NCBI GenBank assembly: GCA_947247005.1
Contig: OX365948.1
Location: 38,816,601 to 38,880,600, forward strand
DNA: 64,000 nucleotides
Direction: 5' to 3'
Source of the DNA: Spisula solida
Lineage: Eukaryota > Mollusca > Bivalvia > Venerida > Mactridae
In this document: piece by piece, positions 1-13,227 of the stretch
How the letters are laid out: each line of letters starts with the position of its first letter
Numbering within the stretch: position 1 is the first letter of the stretch
Notes under the pieces: model-generated
Database searches by the model: none
What the model saw: the letters and a program-made list of their open reading frames with translations, nothing else
Told to the model about the DNA's origin: nothing
Translations under genes and position numbers: made by a program

Positions 1-3000
1 GTCCCACGCGTAAATAAAGTATTCGCATGTTAAAGAAGTCGTACAGGAAATAAAATGGATATGGTCTCGTTTCATCTTCTTTTGTTAATTGTTCTAATGA
101 AGGTGTCAAAATTATTTTTTAGATTATATCTACAAACGAGGAAGGCGGAAACTATATGTGCTAATAAATATTTCAATCAACCTTTGTTGACAAACTTGTT
201 CTTTTAAGATATGTGCTTATCGTAAACCGCCTGGGACATCTTACTTATATTGTACTTTTAAGTAATAGTATACTTGAAACTTCCTGGTTGCGTGCACCCA
301 TCCCATTGGTCAATCAGTTGTAAAACATATCTTCATTGACTGGCAACCTCAATTTTTATTTAGAATATTTTCATATCAATTTAGTGAATTATTTACTCTT
401 GAGCCTTTATGAACACAAAGATGTAGGTGAGCCCTCTTGCAGTTCAATGGCAACCACCGACCGGCTCTAGCGTGCATCATATATAATGCAACATAAAGGA
501 TCTGCAAACTTGTACTAATTTTGTCTACATATTTACGTTGAAAATTGGAGAGTGTAAAAACTACATGTACATAACACATGCTGGAATGACGAATTATGAG
601 GTGGGTCCCTCGAGATTTTAAATGTAATACTGTATATGTACACAAGTTTGAGATATACTTATTTTAACTATGATATGGATGCTTTTTTGTATTGTTCAAA
701 ATTACAATCAATTCACTCTTCTGAGGTTCATAAAAATAGTTATAATGTTAAATTGGTACTAAGTATTATTTTTGGTTGATTTCCTAGTTTAATAAGAGTG
801 AGCTAATGTGCAATACTCTGTATGTAGTAAATATCAATACGCTGTACACGCACTTATCTACATTTGTATTTTGGTGTGTATCTTTGTTGAAGTTCAATCA
901 TTTTTTTCTGAAATTTGGACTTAAGACATTAACGTTCAGTATAACTAGAATGCCCAGTTCAAACGCATTTAAAGTGTTGTGGGCAAAGTTTGCGAGTGAG
1001 CAGCGGACAATAACTGAGTAATTTGAACACTTCTATGAAAAATACCTGTTATAATATGGCGTACTATAAAGTTATAAAAATATCCGAATACATTAAAACC
1101 TAGTTGAGATGAAGAAAGTAGTCGTCTCTGAACTAATCCCAGTGAACACTATAATGTCGCGAAAATCGATAACATTACTCCCATTCACTAGCAATATCCG
1201 GTTTACGGTATACCGCAGTGGAAATACATGATGTATAATTATATAATAGCACTTACGTTACATTTGTCTCATAATCAGACATTTTTGCAAATGGCAGATT
1301 TCATACAAACGGAGATGACATGAGGCGTTCAACAAGAGGATAATTGAAAGGATAAATCCCGTTTGTTGCGTGTTTTGTTGTTGTCTGTTATGTTACGTTT
1401 AGTTACCAGTTTTCGAGGGCCTCCTTCAGCAATCAAGCTACCCTTCGACATTTAACTTCCCCTAGGCATTGGGCTACCTAAGGAAACCTGCGCTCGAGTC
1501 ATAATATGGAGACTACTTCTCTCCTGGTTTGTGTGAAGACAACATCGAGATGCGACGACCAAGACTATCGAACATGAACAAACACCACCCTCACAGGTAC
1601 CAATTCACAGCTTGGTCGAGTTGAACATTATTGGTTAATTTTGCTCCGAGAAAATGAGCAGTGGCGCAGACGGAAATTGAACCCGGACCTATAACTCTCC
1701 AAGCGCGTGTCCTACCTGTAGGCACCACAGTGAGTTTCGTGCCCAGCTGTTTCCGTTTAGTCCTGCATTCCCTGTCCGATCTGTCATTATCATATCGAAA
1801 ATCCGCTGAATAGCTGCAGTACACTGAAAGAAGCCTTGCGGCATTTGTTTTCTGGATTCCAGTTTGATGTCTAGTGGAAGACAAACATTAAATAATTTTG
1901 GGAATGGAAAAAACGTCACTAGCGAGTTGTTAAATTGAGTGTCAGTGACTTCACTGTGAAATATTAAGCGTTTACGAGTTTCTCATAAACGCTTGAACAG
2001 ATAAGCTGCGATCTACCCCACGATAATGGTTTCTTTATATTTGTTAATTCAGAGTACTGAAACCTCATGGTAGTTATTGGATACTAATTCGTGAAACGGG
2101 GCGTCTATGTGATTTTAAAATGTAAGGTTCAAACTGCAAACCACTTGTGATCAAGCGACGTACTAACTTATCAGACCGCTCAGCCATTGCAACAACCCCT
2201 AAAAAGGTTTCGTAACCAGGATCAATGTGACTGCATTACACCACACCGATAATTGGTTGATATAGACAAGATCTTTATACTCTTATTGACAATTTTGCTA
2301 TATGTATGTGTACGTCTATATTATCTAGGCCATATTTTTCTGATTTATAAGAATGGTTAAAGGTATCTTTACATGCCGATTTGCTTTAAATAAATGGTAA
2401 ATTGATAAAAAATAACACTCGTTACATAAACGGAAAATGCACAAATAGCGCTTCTGTGAAATAAAAAGCAAAGAACGAACGCATTTGATATATACGTCCA
2501 TGCGAAGATACCTTGGTATATGTGAGGTGTAACTAAGAAAATGGTACACGGGATTTAGACAGTATATTATATGAGGATTTATATTAAATTCAGCAGATCA
2601 ATGCAATTAAAACTAAATACATGTTTAATATGGATAGACAAGAATTGTTGTATGAAAATTGTGTCGTGAAAATGTTGTTTTCAGTCCTAAAACATTAAAA
2701 CTGTGAGCAACAAGGGCAGTATTCATCTACGACACGGGCAGTATCTAGACAATTTCACCATATAACTCGTGCACTATCCATTTTATGCCACCAAGCGCGG
2801 AAAACCTGTCATTTTCAAGAAAGATAATGATACCAGTGCATACATCAATGCGAATAAATATGATACTATTATTTCACTACATATTCATGAAATTTGAACT
2901 TTCTCCGCGGTCTATAAGTATTTTTAATTATTTTTTAAAGACCAAACTTCTGACTTTTTGACAAATTTATTAAGTTTAAAATATAATGTGACGTTTGAGA

Positions 3001-4159
3001 TCGAAAAAAACACATCTTCATGTCGAGAAAGAACCACTGCACATGTACACGTTCTTCGTTTTACTGGTGTAGACACGAAATAAATGAAACACGCACAAAA
3101 TACCTAACCTCTTGAATGTTGAAATTTTTGCGGTAGGCTAACACAGCAGTATTCAGGCTAGCACGTCTTATCGGGGTACACGGGTTGAAACTCTTACAGG
3201 CGTAAAAATAGGGGTTGCAGTAGACTATTAAGTGGATGAATATTGCAATTTCCCTAACTACTTTCCCGATCGGAAAATTTTGTTCCGAAAATTGCTTGAT
3301 CGGGCAATAAAAATGCCCAGTTTTGAAAATCATTTGCATAAGGATATTTGACATACATATGATTTGATTTGATTATCGTAGCACAATTACAAGGTTTATC
3401 TAAATTCCTACCGTGCAGAATTACTTTAAAGTGTCTAGATTCTAAGATATTTCGTGTATTGTGTCATGGAATTATATATATCTCTCACACATTTAAGTCC
3501 GTGATTGTGTTCACTTTCTCGTTTTGGCAATTTTATTTTTCCGATAAGGCAAGTAAATATATTTTGGATAACGTTAGAAGAAAGTTGCCCGAACGGGCAA
3601 GTGAACACAATAAATTTACAGTAGACCTAGCCAAATTAATGGCACATTTTAAGGCTAGGTATCTCAGAATCCACGAATCTCAAAGAAAGTTGGAACGGTA
3701 GGGTCCTCGATCATTCTCGTTCACCAGCGTATTCTTCGTCCGAAACTGGTAGTCTGGGAACTTGACTAACCACTGATGTATGAGGATGTAGGGTCCTAGA
3801 TATAGTCTAGATGTGACATGAAACATGTGTTCAGATTATCGCTAGGTTTTGTGGACCAAAGCCTGTTATCCCGCGGATCGGGCAAGTATAGAAAGGGTAA
3901 TCCCCGAATTGCCTGATGGGGAAATTTTCTCCACTGTTAAGGCGTCCTTGGAGTTTCATCGATGAAAACCTGATAAGCGTGTTCTTTAGTAGTGCAAGTT
4001 AAATTACATGTACTGTGGGTATTTAATACAAAATACTCCGAGATACATGTAGGTCCCTTTATCGACTTGACGAGTCTGTCTATACTCTTTTATAGAAAAT
4101 TCAAAATCGCAAAAAAAGAAAAAATGAAAATTTAATTAATTCCTCAGAATATCTTGTAA
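1..4159. other. No gene recognised
   Basis: The open frames here are short, lack any family signature and overlap on both strands. A motif like CGGGCAA recurs on either strand around 3240-3310, 3585-3600 and 3870-3920, but I could not resolve an element from it. I see no RNA gene or clear transposon end. Confidence 0.5.
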
Positions 4160-4167
4160 ATGTCAAC

Positions 4168-4293
4168 ATGGCTAAAGCTAACCAGCCTCATAACTTCAAT
4201 TTTCCTAGGCGTTCGTTTGGCAAAAAGTCACATGAACTTCGTTCATTCAATGCTGGCTGGTTTACGGACCACTCTTTGCTTCATTACGATGAG
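4168..4293 (+). CDS. First coding exon of a hAT/TTF zinc-finger-like protein (partial)
   Basis: An ATG opens 42 codons that end exactly at a GTACGT splice donor (4294). The peptide contains FNFPRRSFGKK, then RSFNAGWF and LLHYDE. This order (FP-x-R-x-FGK, RSF, WF, LHYDE) is what I know from the start of TTF-type zinc-finger and ZMYM1-like proteins derived from hAT transposases, where the next segment normally carries the Cys/His finger residues. I see no matching second exon in the window. The frame runs on past the donor to a stop at about 4371 with unrelated residues, which supports the donor. It may be the preserved first exon of a decayed domesticated transposase, or of a gene whose other exons I missed. 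Family call from motif recall only. Confidence 0.5.
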
Positions 4294-4575
4294 GTACGTA
4301 CTATGTCTTCGAAGTTTGAGTATACATGGACTATTTATGTCTATTTCTCTTTTGAGTCAACGATTAAATGAATATACTGCATAACTACTGAAGAGTAACG
4401 CCCTTTGTGAGATGCAAATATAGATCGTTGTTTAGAGGTTGTTTCTCTACAGAGGTTATATCAATGATAAATATCGGCTTAGGTAAAGTTTAAATTTGAT
4501 GCTGCAAATAGGTTGTAGCCGTTACGGAGAGGTTGTTCTATATTAAGTAACTTTCATGATATATTTTGATATAAA

Positions 4576-4851
4576 GTGCCATGGGTAGAAAGAATGGAAG
4601 AAGCGTACGAGAGAAAGAAGGCCAAATACCAACCGTTATTGGAAGAGTGTCGACAGCGAGGATGGAAGACCTGGAACCTCCCTGTCGAGGTTGGCAGTCG
4701 GGGCTTCGCCGGGCAGTCACTTTGGAAAGCCTACAGCATACTTGGCATCACAGGCATGACAAGGAGACGGGCAATAGCAGACGTCTGTCGGCAAGCAGAA
4801 GCAGCCTCTCAATGGTTATGGCAGAGAGAACAGCGATGGGCAGCTAGCTAG
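4576..4851 (+). pseudogene. 5'-truncated retroelement polymerase ORF, C-terminal remnant
   Basis: This 91-codon frame has the pattern YERKKAKYQPLLEECRQRGW, then PVEVGSRGFAGQSLW, then a Leu-Gly-x-x-Gly turn, an Arg-rich stretch and a final Ala-rich segment with Trp-Leu-Trp. I recognise this as the tail end of reverse-transcriptase-bearing retroelement ORFs that are abundant in invertebrate and fish genomes. No catalytic polymerase motif is present. The similarity begins abruptly near 4578, as expected for a 5'-truncated non-LTR copy. The GC-richer sequence to about 4985 is probably its 3' untranslated end. The exact clade is unresolved. Other frames over the same bases are shadows. Confidence 0.55.
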
Positions 4852-4985
4852 GTTCTAGCCGAGATTTGATCAACCTCGACTGGCGCACCTCTGGAGGACG
4901 TCGTGGACAGCGCCGAAACGTCCAGTGAGAGAGAATCCACCTGATGAGGAACCTAGCTGCAGCGGATACACCCGTTGTTTAAAGG

Positions 4986-6990
4986 TAATATGTCAATATT
5001 TGGTGCCTTTAACTGGCAACCACTCATTCTTTTATTTTGTTATCGTATTCATAAAGCATTAATTTATTTTACATGTATGTTACATCATTAAAAATATAGA
5101 TATATGCATGCTCACATACATGTACGTTATGCTTATTAAATTAAATTATGTGACACTTTACATTATTTGTTTTATTTTTATTTGCAATATGTATACTGTT
5201 TTGCTTGTATTTTCGCGGAACTTCCGTGAGTTTTTAGTAACATCAAAGTTTTGACGACAGAAATTTCTTTAAGAAAACAGCAGTTATGGTTTATGATCGA
5301 TGTAAATTAAAATTCTGCAAAATTAATTGAGATTTAATCAGTAAACGGCTGTATCGACCCAAAATACAAGCAAATATTAGTAATATTCGTAATCAAGTCA
5401 ACAAGATTTGATATTTGGCCCAATTTATGCTTTGGTTTATAAAAAAATCGCACATAAAGTGAGGGGACACCCATACCTTCGAACACTCCCCGCCGCAACA
5501 AATTTCGGGAGCGCGCAACACACTTGGAAGGCACAACTTTAATACGAAAATCTTAATAAAGCAACGCACAATTTTTTTAAAAATTATTTATACACGTAGG
5601 CCTAATAAGTTAACAACAGTTACTAATAAGTATGTCGATCGGATCGACATAGTTAGACATGTTGCGGAAAACTAAACCCCTAGCAAAGAATACAGGATCT
5701 TTGACCCCTAGTTAGTCTTTTAACTTAATTATTAAAATTAATGATCTGTTGCATAAAAAGATCAAGGCTATAGATACAGAATCACGATAACAGTTGGACC
5801 AGGTGATATGGTCGAGACAATTATTTTTTTAAAGCGATTTTGATTTTAAAACGCGCTCGTGACATTCTAAGATCAACAATTATTGTGAAACTGTTCGTTA
5901 AATCGATATTTTTGCAGATAATCACTACGCCGGGGAGATATGGAACTTGTTTCGTAATATGAAAATGACGTGTTCATCAAATGTCCCAGCTGTATAGCTA
6001 TTTTTAGAAACTTCAGACCAGGGTCACGTGATGGTTTTATCAATGAATCGTATACCATCTCCAAAGTTCTGTTATGCAATCATATGGTGTCGCTATACTA
6101 GCTAGCCGCTTTCTAGAGATGTCTCACGCTGTGAGGGAAATGATTACAAGACGGCACTGTAGAATCTGATAAATAGGCGCGTAGTATTATTTCAAAGCCA
6201 CTTTTGATATATGCATTCAATACACGTATTACAAATAAATCAATATGCCCTTTTTACAATTACTTAGATACCAAACATGCCTTTATAGTCACATCTGCCT
6301 TTTTTGACATTCAAGACAAGATCGGCAGTAAAAAAACGAACATAAAACATGTAAAGTCGGTTTAAGCTTTAGTAGCAGCAACCAAATCGCCTCCCATCAG
6401 CACTCTCAGTGCTTTGATTCATTGTCTTATCACTTTACAAGATAAGCACAAAGCATAAGATATATCTAAGACTAACTTTCAACTAATACTGATTATTTTT
6501 AACCTACCTTCGCCTAAACTTATTTGGCAATCATATGTCACGCGAATTTACCCACCGTACAGTAGTTGCATAAAATATTTCGTTTAACCGAGATTCTTAA
6601 AACGAATTGAGGCGGATATGACTACTGTTATTGACAACTGGGACGCCAATGGATTTAAAAGGTATTAGCGCCTAGTTATCCACTGTATATGTAAATATGC
6701 ATTTATCTTAGTTATTTATTTTAAATTACACGTATCTGTTTTAAACGTGTTTTTATAATGTAGCAAATTACGAAGCGGTGAATCGAAAGGCATGTTTATT
6801 CTCCGAGGTATTCGTTAGTGTTGGTGTTTTCGGATAGTTATGGTTATCGGATATTTCTTGCTATAAAGTATGTAAAAAAGTTTAAAATCCGATGAATATT
6901 TGTTGTTACTCCGTTTAATGACTGTCATATATTGCCCTGTTTACAGAAAATGCGTAAATCATCCTCAAAATGTGTAGACATCAAAATAAA
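4986..6990. other. Unannotated AT-rich sequence
   Basis: Only short open frames without family signatures. No repeat boundaries, RNA genes or splice-supported exons were seen. Confidence 0.4.
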
Positions 6991-6991
6991 A

Positions 6992-7400
6992 TGTGGCAAG
7001 GTGGTCGAGCGGATAAGGCTCTTCTGACAGATAAGCTGTCTCCAAGCTAAATTCTGACGGTCCAGCCACTGCTTACAAAGGCTATCCCTTTATAGTTTGC
7101 GTCGAAATGGTTTGACTAGCTGTTGACTACTGATCAAGAGGTCCCTGGTTCGATCCTCAGCCGGGGCACTTGGTCATTTCTGAAATGCTTTTCAGTGTTT
7201 CCCACCCAACTAGAGACTAGCTGGCTGGAAACCTAGAGGTTGTCTAGAGTGTATCGATGCTTTACACTGGGCACATATTAATGAACCAAGGAATCTATTC
7301 GAAAAGAGCTAGGGTAACGCACCCAGATTCCTTGTATCTCACCTCTGTCTCTTGATTGATTTTATGTCTGCCCCTGTCAGACACTGCCAATAATAATCAC
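6992..7400 (+). mobile_element. tRNA-derived SINE (copy 1)
   Basis: An A-box-like start (GTGGTCGAGCGGATAAGGC) and a B-box-like GGTTCGATCCTC near 7148 give a Pol III tRNA-like promoter spread over more than usual spacing. Downstream the sequence CATTTCTGAAATGCTTTTCA and then GTGTTTCCCAC matches the body of the element at 35379-35790, which has the same order of parts. The shared core defines a SINE family. The right boundary is approximate. It is diverged and not expected to encode anything. Confidence 0.6.
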
Positions 7401-7414
7401 AAAGCAATCAGCAA

Positions 7415-7605
7415 GCCCAGTCACGCAGAATCCTGCAAAACACGATGTCTGCGCAATTTTTTCAATGTTATTGGGTGTGGGTACGCAATTTGTTGTGCCC
7501 TGTGTGCCAGTACGAATTTTGTTGTGGCCGACTAATAAACAATCTCGACAAAACTTTTAGCAGTCGGCAACCTAAAACCCGATAAGCGCTTGCTTTTTAA
7601 TTGAA
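7415..7605 (+). repeat. Dispersed repeat, copy 1
   Basis: Segments CAGTCACGCAGAATCCTGC, GCGCAATTTTTTCAATGT and TTAGCAGTCGGCAACCTAAA occur in the same order at 21931-22060. The copy here is longer, with extra sequence between about 7465 and 7530. Family and ends are unknown. Confidence 0.6.
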
Positions 7606-7841
7606 AATCGTTTAATGAGTTTCCAAGTGCTAAGGCACTATTTCTACTAATCAATCGAGTGAACGAGGTCGTCATTTGGTCATCATAGTATGTTAATACG
7701 AGTGTGACGTTAAACTGAAACAATATTGCGTATGTTATCATTAATTTAGGATTAAACATTTTTGAAAGTTAGCGCAAATTGGCTGCCATTATTTTAATGA
7801 ATGTTTAAAAGCCTATATCCGGACCGAAAATACGTTCATGT

Positions 7842-7992
7842 CAGGCCTAGACACTATTTTGGCCACTGGTCCGACAGACCAAAAGCGCCAAATTTGTAAA
7901 TAGGACAGTTACTGGTCCTCCAGAATTTTCACTGGTCCTTCTGGATTTCCACTGGTCTCGGACCAGCGGACCAGTGTTAGTGTCGAGCCCTG
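7842..7992. mobile_element. Short inverted-repeat element (CAGG...CCTG)
   Basis: The left end CAGGCCTAGACACTA and the right end, read on the minus strand as CAGGGCTCGACACTA, form terminal inverted repeats. They are followed on each side by CACTGGTCCG-like sequence. The five bases CATGT lie immediately outside both ends and look like a target duplication. The CAGGGCTCGA start resembles hAT-type MITE ends, but hAT elements normally duplicate 8 bp, so the superfamily is uncertain. Non-coding, 151 bp. Confidence 0.65.
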
Positions 7993-8000
7993 CATGTATC

Positions 8001-10933
8001 AGATACGATTTACCTCCCTTTGCTTATGGCTGAAAATCACAGACTGGGCTGTACCCACTTTTGTAGGCCTGTACTGGGTACCCACTTTATCCAAAACTAG
8101 TGGGTACAGACACCCGCTTTTTAAAATTCCAGTGGGCATGCTGATTTCTAGGTAGTTGTCTAACACTACAATACAAAATGAAAACAATCTATAAAATGTG
8201 CTTTTAGAACTGTTGTGCATGAATTAATTACACCCTCATTTCATCATTTTTGGGGCCGAATTTTTTGAAAGTCAATGAATAGCCTTTGTAAATGCTTTTC
8301 AGCAGTTGCTGTAACTGTTGTTAAAGCTTGAAATTGGCTTTATGTTCAGTTAATTCTCAGTGATTTTTTTTGCTCTTTGGGAAAGGGTCCAGGTCCGTTT
8401 AAATCGGGAATTTTTGCGTCGTGACAACTTGAAGTTGGGAAATTTCATGAAGCAGAATTGCCATATAAAGCAGAAAAAGATATTTCATGTGTCTGTTTAC
8501 TGGTTTCTTGGAACTTTTATGGGTGGCCTCTTGTCAAAAATGTTCATGACTTTATCATTTTATAATTATCCGATTTTGAAAAAAAAAAAAATGTTCATTG
8601 GGAATTTCTCCATTCAAATTTGGGAAAAATTATAGCCTTTTTGCTATTAGGAAAGGGTCTGTTTACCAGACCCTGATAAAAAAGGAAATAAACCACTGTA
8701 TTTATAAAGACAGAATTCCTCTTTTTCTTCCAAACGACGTGCAATTCCCCGACCTGAGGGCTCCTGGCCCCAGTCCCAAAAATGTACTGAGAGCCCTGCT
8801 GGTGAGCAATATCTGAAGATGTTTACAATTTTTTAATTTTCTAGAAACAAGAAAACAAAATAATTTACCATTAGAAGGAATTCTTTGTAATTTTTAAGCT
8901 ATTTAATTTAATTTGAATACCTGCAAACGACGATTCTTTGTAATAATAGTATCGTCTATAACAACATTTTTTCTTTATCTTGTAATTTAAATATTGAAGG
9001 TTTCTGTACTTGGAACAATGTATATATCTCTAAAAATATCAGCATTGCTCAAGTGGGGATTAACTGGTCAATTAACAGTATTCTAGTTACATAGATATAT
9101 CTGAAGCATGTTTTGTAGTTAGTCTTTGTTTAGGGTTCAGTAATGGTTATCTTAGATGGTTGAGATAATGCTTCATGTTTTATTTAGATGTTTGTTTATT
9201 GTTGAATATATAATTCAACTATTGTTTATTTTAAAACTTTACTGTATTTATTTAATACATTTTGTTGTTAAAGATATGCATAGTCATCATACACTAAGCA
9301 GTTATCAGTATGTCAAAGTTATCTTGATTTATTTTATGAATGCATACTTAGATTGTTGATGTTCTGCTCCATTAGGTGTGGCATATAGTATTTCCTTGCA
9401 ACAAAGTTTCTCTAAGATAATTATGTAAATTGGTTTGAGCCAATTGCCGTCCTCCTCGGTTTATATTAATGCTACCAATAGCAAAATTAGCCTTTGGTTA
9501 TTGAAATTTCAGAAATTCTTTCAACACACTTTGCATGCTAAGTGACTTGAATTTGGCGCTTTGTTCGGCAACTTTGTGCACTTTAATGCGATGTTTGCTA
9601 GAATCTCAGGCAATCGCATAATTTTACTATTAGGTAGGCCTGGAGAATGTATGAACTTCTCATTATTTGATCAGATTGGATCTGAATTGTTATTCTTGTT
9701 AAAACTTGATGTTTACAGCTCATTGTAAAACAAATCAAATCTGTTTCAACTTGAAAATTTAGAGCCGATTTGTCAATAAGTGGACCCCTACTGTGAATCT
9801 ATCACTGTTACTTTAACATTGTAGTTTACATTTGTTGAAGTACTGATTTCTACTCCAATAAAACCTGCATTCTTCATTCAACGTCTTAAATCTTTTATTT
9901 TCTAATTTATTGTGCAAGTGTTGATAAGGTAGTTATTGCTATGTACAACTATAGCCTGTCGAATATATTTAAACGGATTTATTCATTTATTGCTATTTGT
10001 TTGAAGGCTGAAGTCTATGGAATGTTCTCTATAACAATATGTTTGTCGAGGAAATCTAATTGAATCTCAAGTGAGACGATCTTCTTTGAACAGCCTTTAA
10101 ATATGATTTCATTCTATCTCATTTAATAAAATTATTGATTGTTAATATAATGGTAGACTGCCATTTACACTTAAATGTTCAAATAGAAACCAAATAATTT
10201 TCAGTGTTGACGTTTATAATATTGAACTGTCTGTTCAACGCATTTAGTACCATAAATTGGGTGTTTTAAACTAAGCAATATATTATATCTAACCGCGTAC
10301 TGAAAATTTAAATATAATGTGAAAACACCTTTCAATTACTTCATTCTTCGCTTTGTTGAATGATTTTTCATAGAAGATTTATATATGTAATGATCAATGA
10401 AAATTTAATAGGCCAATAATCTTTAATACACCTTCAATCTTTGAATCAATGTACAATTATATATAAGGATTTTAAACAGCCTATTATGTAATTAAAAACT
10501 TAGTCCATAAAATACTTTTTTTTTAAATATGTTAATAATTATCTGTGTTTTAAGACATGATTTTAGCATAAATTTAGGCTGACTCCATTGGCAGAACTGT
10601 AATCTTATAAAATTACAATGTAATAGAGCCATTTGTGGTAGGAAGGGATTGAACTCCATGTCTGACTGTTTTTGATTATTTCCTTGGTAAGGCCTAAAAT
10701 AAAATATTGTTTGTTTCCCCATCCCCTACCTACCCGACTAAAAAGGGCCCTAACCAAAATATTTTATTGCCCAAATTGAAATAATATTTTTTTTATTAAA
10801 AATTGGAAGTGAAAATTTTATTCTTTTGTTTACTGGCTTCTTTCCTACCATTGAATTTAAGACTGTTGGTTTTCACCTTGAAGTTAATTATAAATTTCAT
10901 TATTTGAATGTCTTAACCAATAACTAGCTTCAG
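8001..10933. other. No gene recognised
   Basis: Small open frames only (for example 8360-8635 and 8598-8816). They have no family signature and contain long homopolymer runs. A local GGGTACCCACTT/AGTGGGTAC motif is repeated around 8050-8110. Nothing else is supported. Confidence 0.4.
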
Positions 10934-11233
10934 CAGAGTTATAGATCTTGTATGAAAATCTGGTAGAGTTATAGACCTTGTATGAAAATCTGGTAGAGTT
11001 ATAGACCTTGTATGAAAATCTGGTAGAGTTATAGACCTTGTATGAAAATCTGGTAGAGTTATAGACCTTGTATGGAAATCTGGTAGAGTTATAGACCTTG
11101 TATGAAAATCTGGTAGAGTTATAGACCTTGTATGAAAATCTGGTAGAGTTATAGACCTTGTATGAAAATCTGGTAGAGTTATAGACCTTGTATGAAAATC
11201 TGGTAGAGTTATAGACCTTGTATGAAAATCTAG
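10934..11233. repeat. Minisatellite, 30 bp x 10
   Basis: Ten back-to-back copies of a 30-bp unit (AGAGTTATAGACCTTG then TATGAAAATCTGGT). The first and last copies are slightly diverged and one copy reads TATGGAAATC. The period is a multiple of three, so frames of 118 and 124 residues stay open on the minus strand. I regard these as artefacts of the repeat. Confidence 0.95.
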
Positions 11234-12492
11234 TTTCCATGGAATTGCCACATATCTTGTCTTATCACCTTTTGCACAAACAAACACCTTAGCACTCTGG
11301 GGATACGGGATTGGCTTGATGTAGACTTCAGAGTCACTGTTGCCAAGTCATTGTTAATCATTATATAGACTATATATAGTGTATACCAGTATAAGTGGAA
11401 ATCATTCTTGCCTGATCAGTTATGATGAATATTGGATGAGACTTTGACAATCATGGTAGATAAGGCATTTATAATGCTTGATTCTCCTCCAAGATCTAAA
11501 GGGGGAGAGGGGAAGGATCTTATAAATATTTATTTATAAAAAGTTGTTTCTAAATTCTATTTTAATTGATTTGCTTAATTTTGTTCGTATGGTACATGTA
11601 CATTATAACAAGCACAGTTAAACCTGTCTGTAAAGACCATCCATGTGAACAGCAAAGGGTCGTTTTTGTGGATGGGTGGTTTCTCTTAAGATGTTTGAAA
11701 AATAAGGGGACAGCTGGTTTTTCTTTGTTATCCAATTGCCGATAGAAATCATCTTTTACAATTCATCATTGTGTTTCAATTGGTTGTTTTTCTTTTAAAT
11801 AATGATTTGATAATAACTTGAAATTTAAACTATATGAAAGGTCTTGGCCCATTTGGTAGTTTTTTTCTGCCAACCTGTTGTTAATAATAATAATAAAAAC
11901 CCTTGGTTAAGCATGTTGATAATGTTGGACATGATTTAATCTGGTCTGATACCAGAGTTAGCCTATTGACAACATTTACCATTGTGTTTTATTCCAAAGA
12001 CATTTACTATAATCAATAGGATCAAATGAAAGCGAAGATGATTAAAGTGAAGATGAAAGTGTCAAAGTTTGAAAGGTATTGGAATGGAAAGTTGGATGGA
12101 TAATATTGAGCTGTGTGGGTGTTGATAAGTGGAAATCTGTGTTGACTGGTATGATGAATCAATAGCGTGAGGACTTTGTGTGAAGGTTGACAGATATGAG
12201 AAATTGTTCTTCTGGGAAATCTGATGGATATATGTGACATTCTTGCAAAATTGTGAGTGAAAACTGGTTTATTTTTTGTGCAGTCTGCCTCTGCAACAAT
12301 TTTTAAACATGGAAATTTGACAATAATTGGCTGTTTGATGTAAAAATAGACGATAAGGTATTATTTAAGCAGCATATACATGTAAATAAGGTATTTTTCC
12401 ATTTCAAGGGTGAACATTGACACATGTTGACTGGTTTATACAGAAATCAGTAGCAATGTTTCATTGTATAATTTACGTACAACACATGTAAT

Positions 12493-12732
12493 CCAGACCT
12501 TTGTCAAAAACTACCTGTCACCACACTGAGATCACTGTTACCAAACCTCTGCCCAAACCTTTGTCAAAGACTACCTGTCACCACACTGAGATCACTGTTA
12601 CCAAACCTCTGCCCAAACCTTTGTCAAAAACTACCTGTCACCACACTTAGATCACTGTTACCAAACCTCTGCCCAAATCTTTGTCAAAGACTACCTGTCA
12701 CCACACTGAGATCACTGTTACCAAACCTCTGC
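12493..12732. repeat. Minisatellite, 60 bp x 4
   Basis: Four copies of a 60-bp unit starting CCARACCTTTGTCAAARACT, with a handful of substitutions and no length change. Each unit contains ACCACACTGAGATCACTGTT followed by ACCAAACCTCTGC. Confidence 0.95.
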
Positions 12733-12780
12733 AATTACCATAATTTTACTGTATTTCCAATCAGACAATTTAAATGATAA

Positions 12781-12834
12781 CCTGTTAGGAGAGACCACCT
12801 GTTAGGAGAGACCACCTGTTCAGAGAGACCACCT
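12781..12834. repeat. Short tandem repeat, 17 bp x 3
   Basis: Three copies of an ACCTGTTAGGAGAGACC unit, the last with TTCAGAGAG in place of TTAGGAGAG. It lies 50 bp after the 60-bp minisatellite. Confidence 0.85.
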
Positions 12835-13149
12835 GTCTACAAATATCACTTTGTTGTCATAATGTGTTGTTTGACTGTATTTTGTGTATCCGAAGGATCT
12901 ATTCAAATTGAATAGTTCTGAATGAAGGTAATTTTGCCTTCAATAATGTGTGAAATAATGTTCACTGTGATTGATTTTTCATGAGTGTCTGTTGTTTGTT
13001 TGTCAGATAGACGGTTTCATTATATGCTTCGTAAAACAATTACTTTTAATTGCATGACAGAGAGACATCGCATTAAATATCAATTAATGTCAGGCACTAT
13101 GCTGCATGCAAGTATAAGTAGAGAATACTAGGTTAATGCCTAAAAAAGC

Positions 13150-13227
13150 CCTTATACTACTTGAATTTATTTGGCGAGCCGTGTAAGCCTTTTGAAGACG
13201 AACGCAATAAATTTAAGTAGTATAAGG
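13150..13227. mobile_element. 78-bp hairpin (MITE-like)
   Basis: Left arm CCTTATACTACTTGAATTTATT (13150-13171) and right arm (13206-13227) are inverted copies with one mismatch, separated by a 34-bp loop. The size and structure fit a minimal foldback transposon. No target duplication was confirmed. Confidence 0.55.

Larger units (their letters stand above)
11614..12878. mobile_element. Possible pogo/Tigger-like element, weak
   Basis: The left sequence CACAGTTAAACCTGTCTGTAA and the right sequence ending TTTGACTGTA could be imperfect terminal repeats of the CAGTYAAAC type. The interior holds ACCTGT and GAGAGACCACCTGT motifs typical of pogo-like non-coding relics. A TA is present at the right end but not at the left, so the boundary is doubtful. 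Confidence 0.25.

Noticed and set aside
4581..4847. Second frame across the retroelement remnant (MGRKNGRS...)
   Set aside because: It is the shadow of the frame at 4576, which carries the recognisable polymerase-tail motifs.
10884..12732. Possible CRISPR array from regularly repeated units
   Set aside because: Units are directly adjacent with no unique spacers, and the setting is eukaryotic. These are minisatellites. The same applies to the other arrays.
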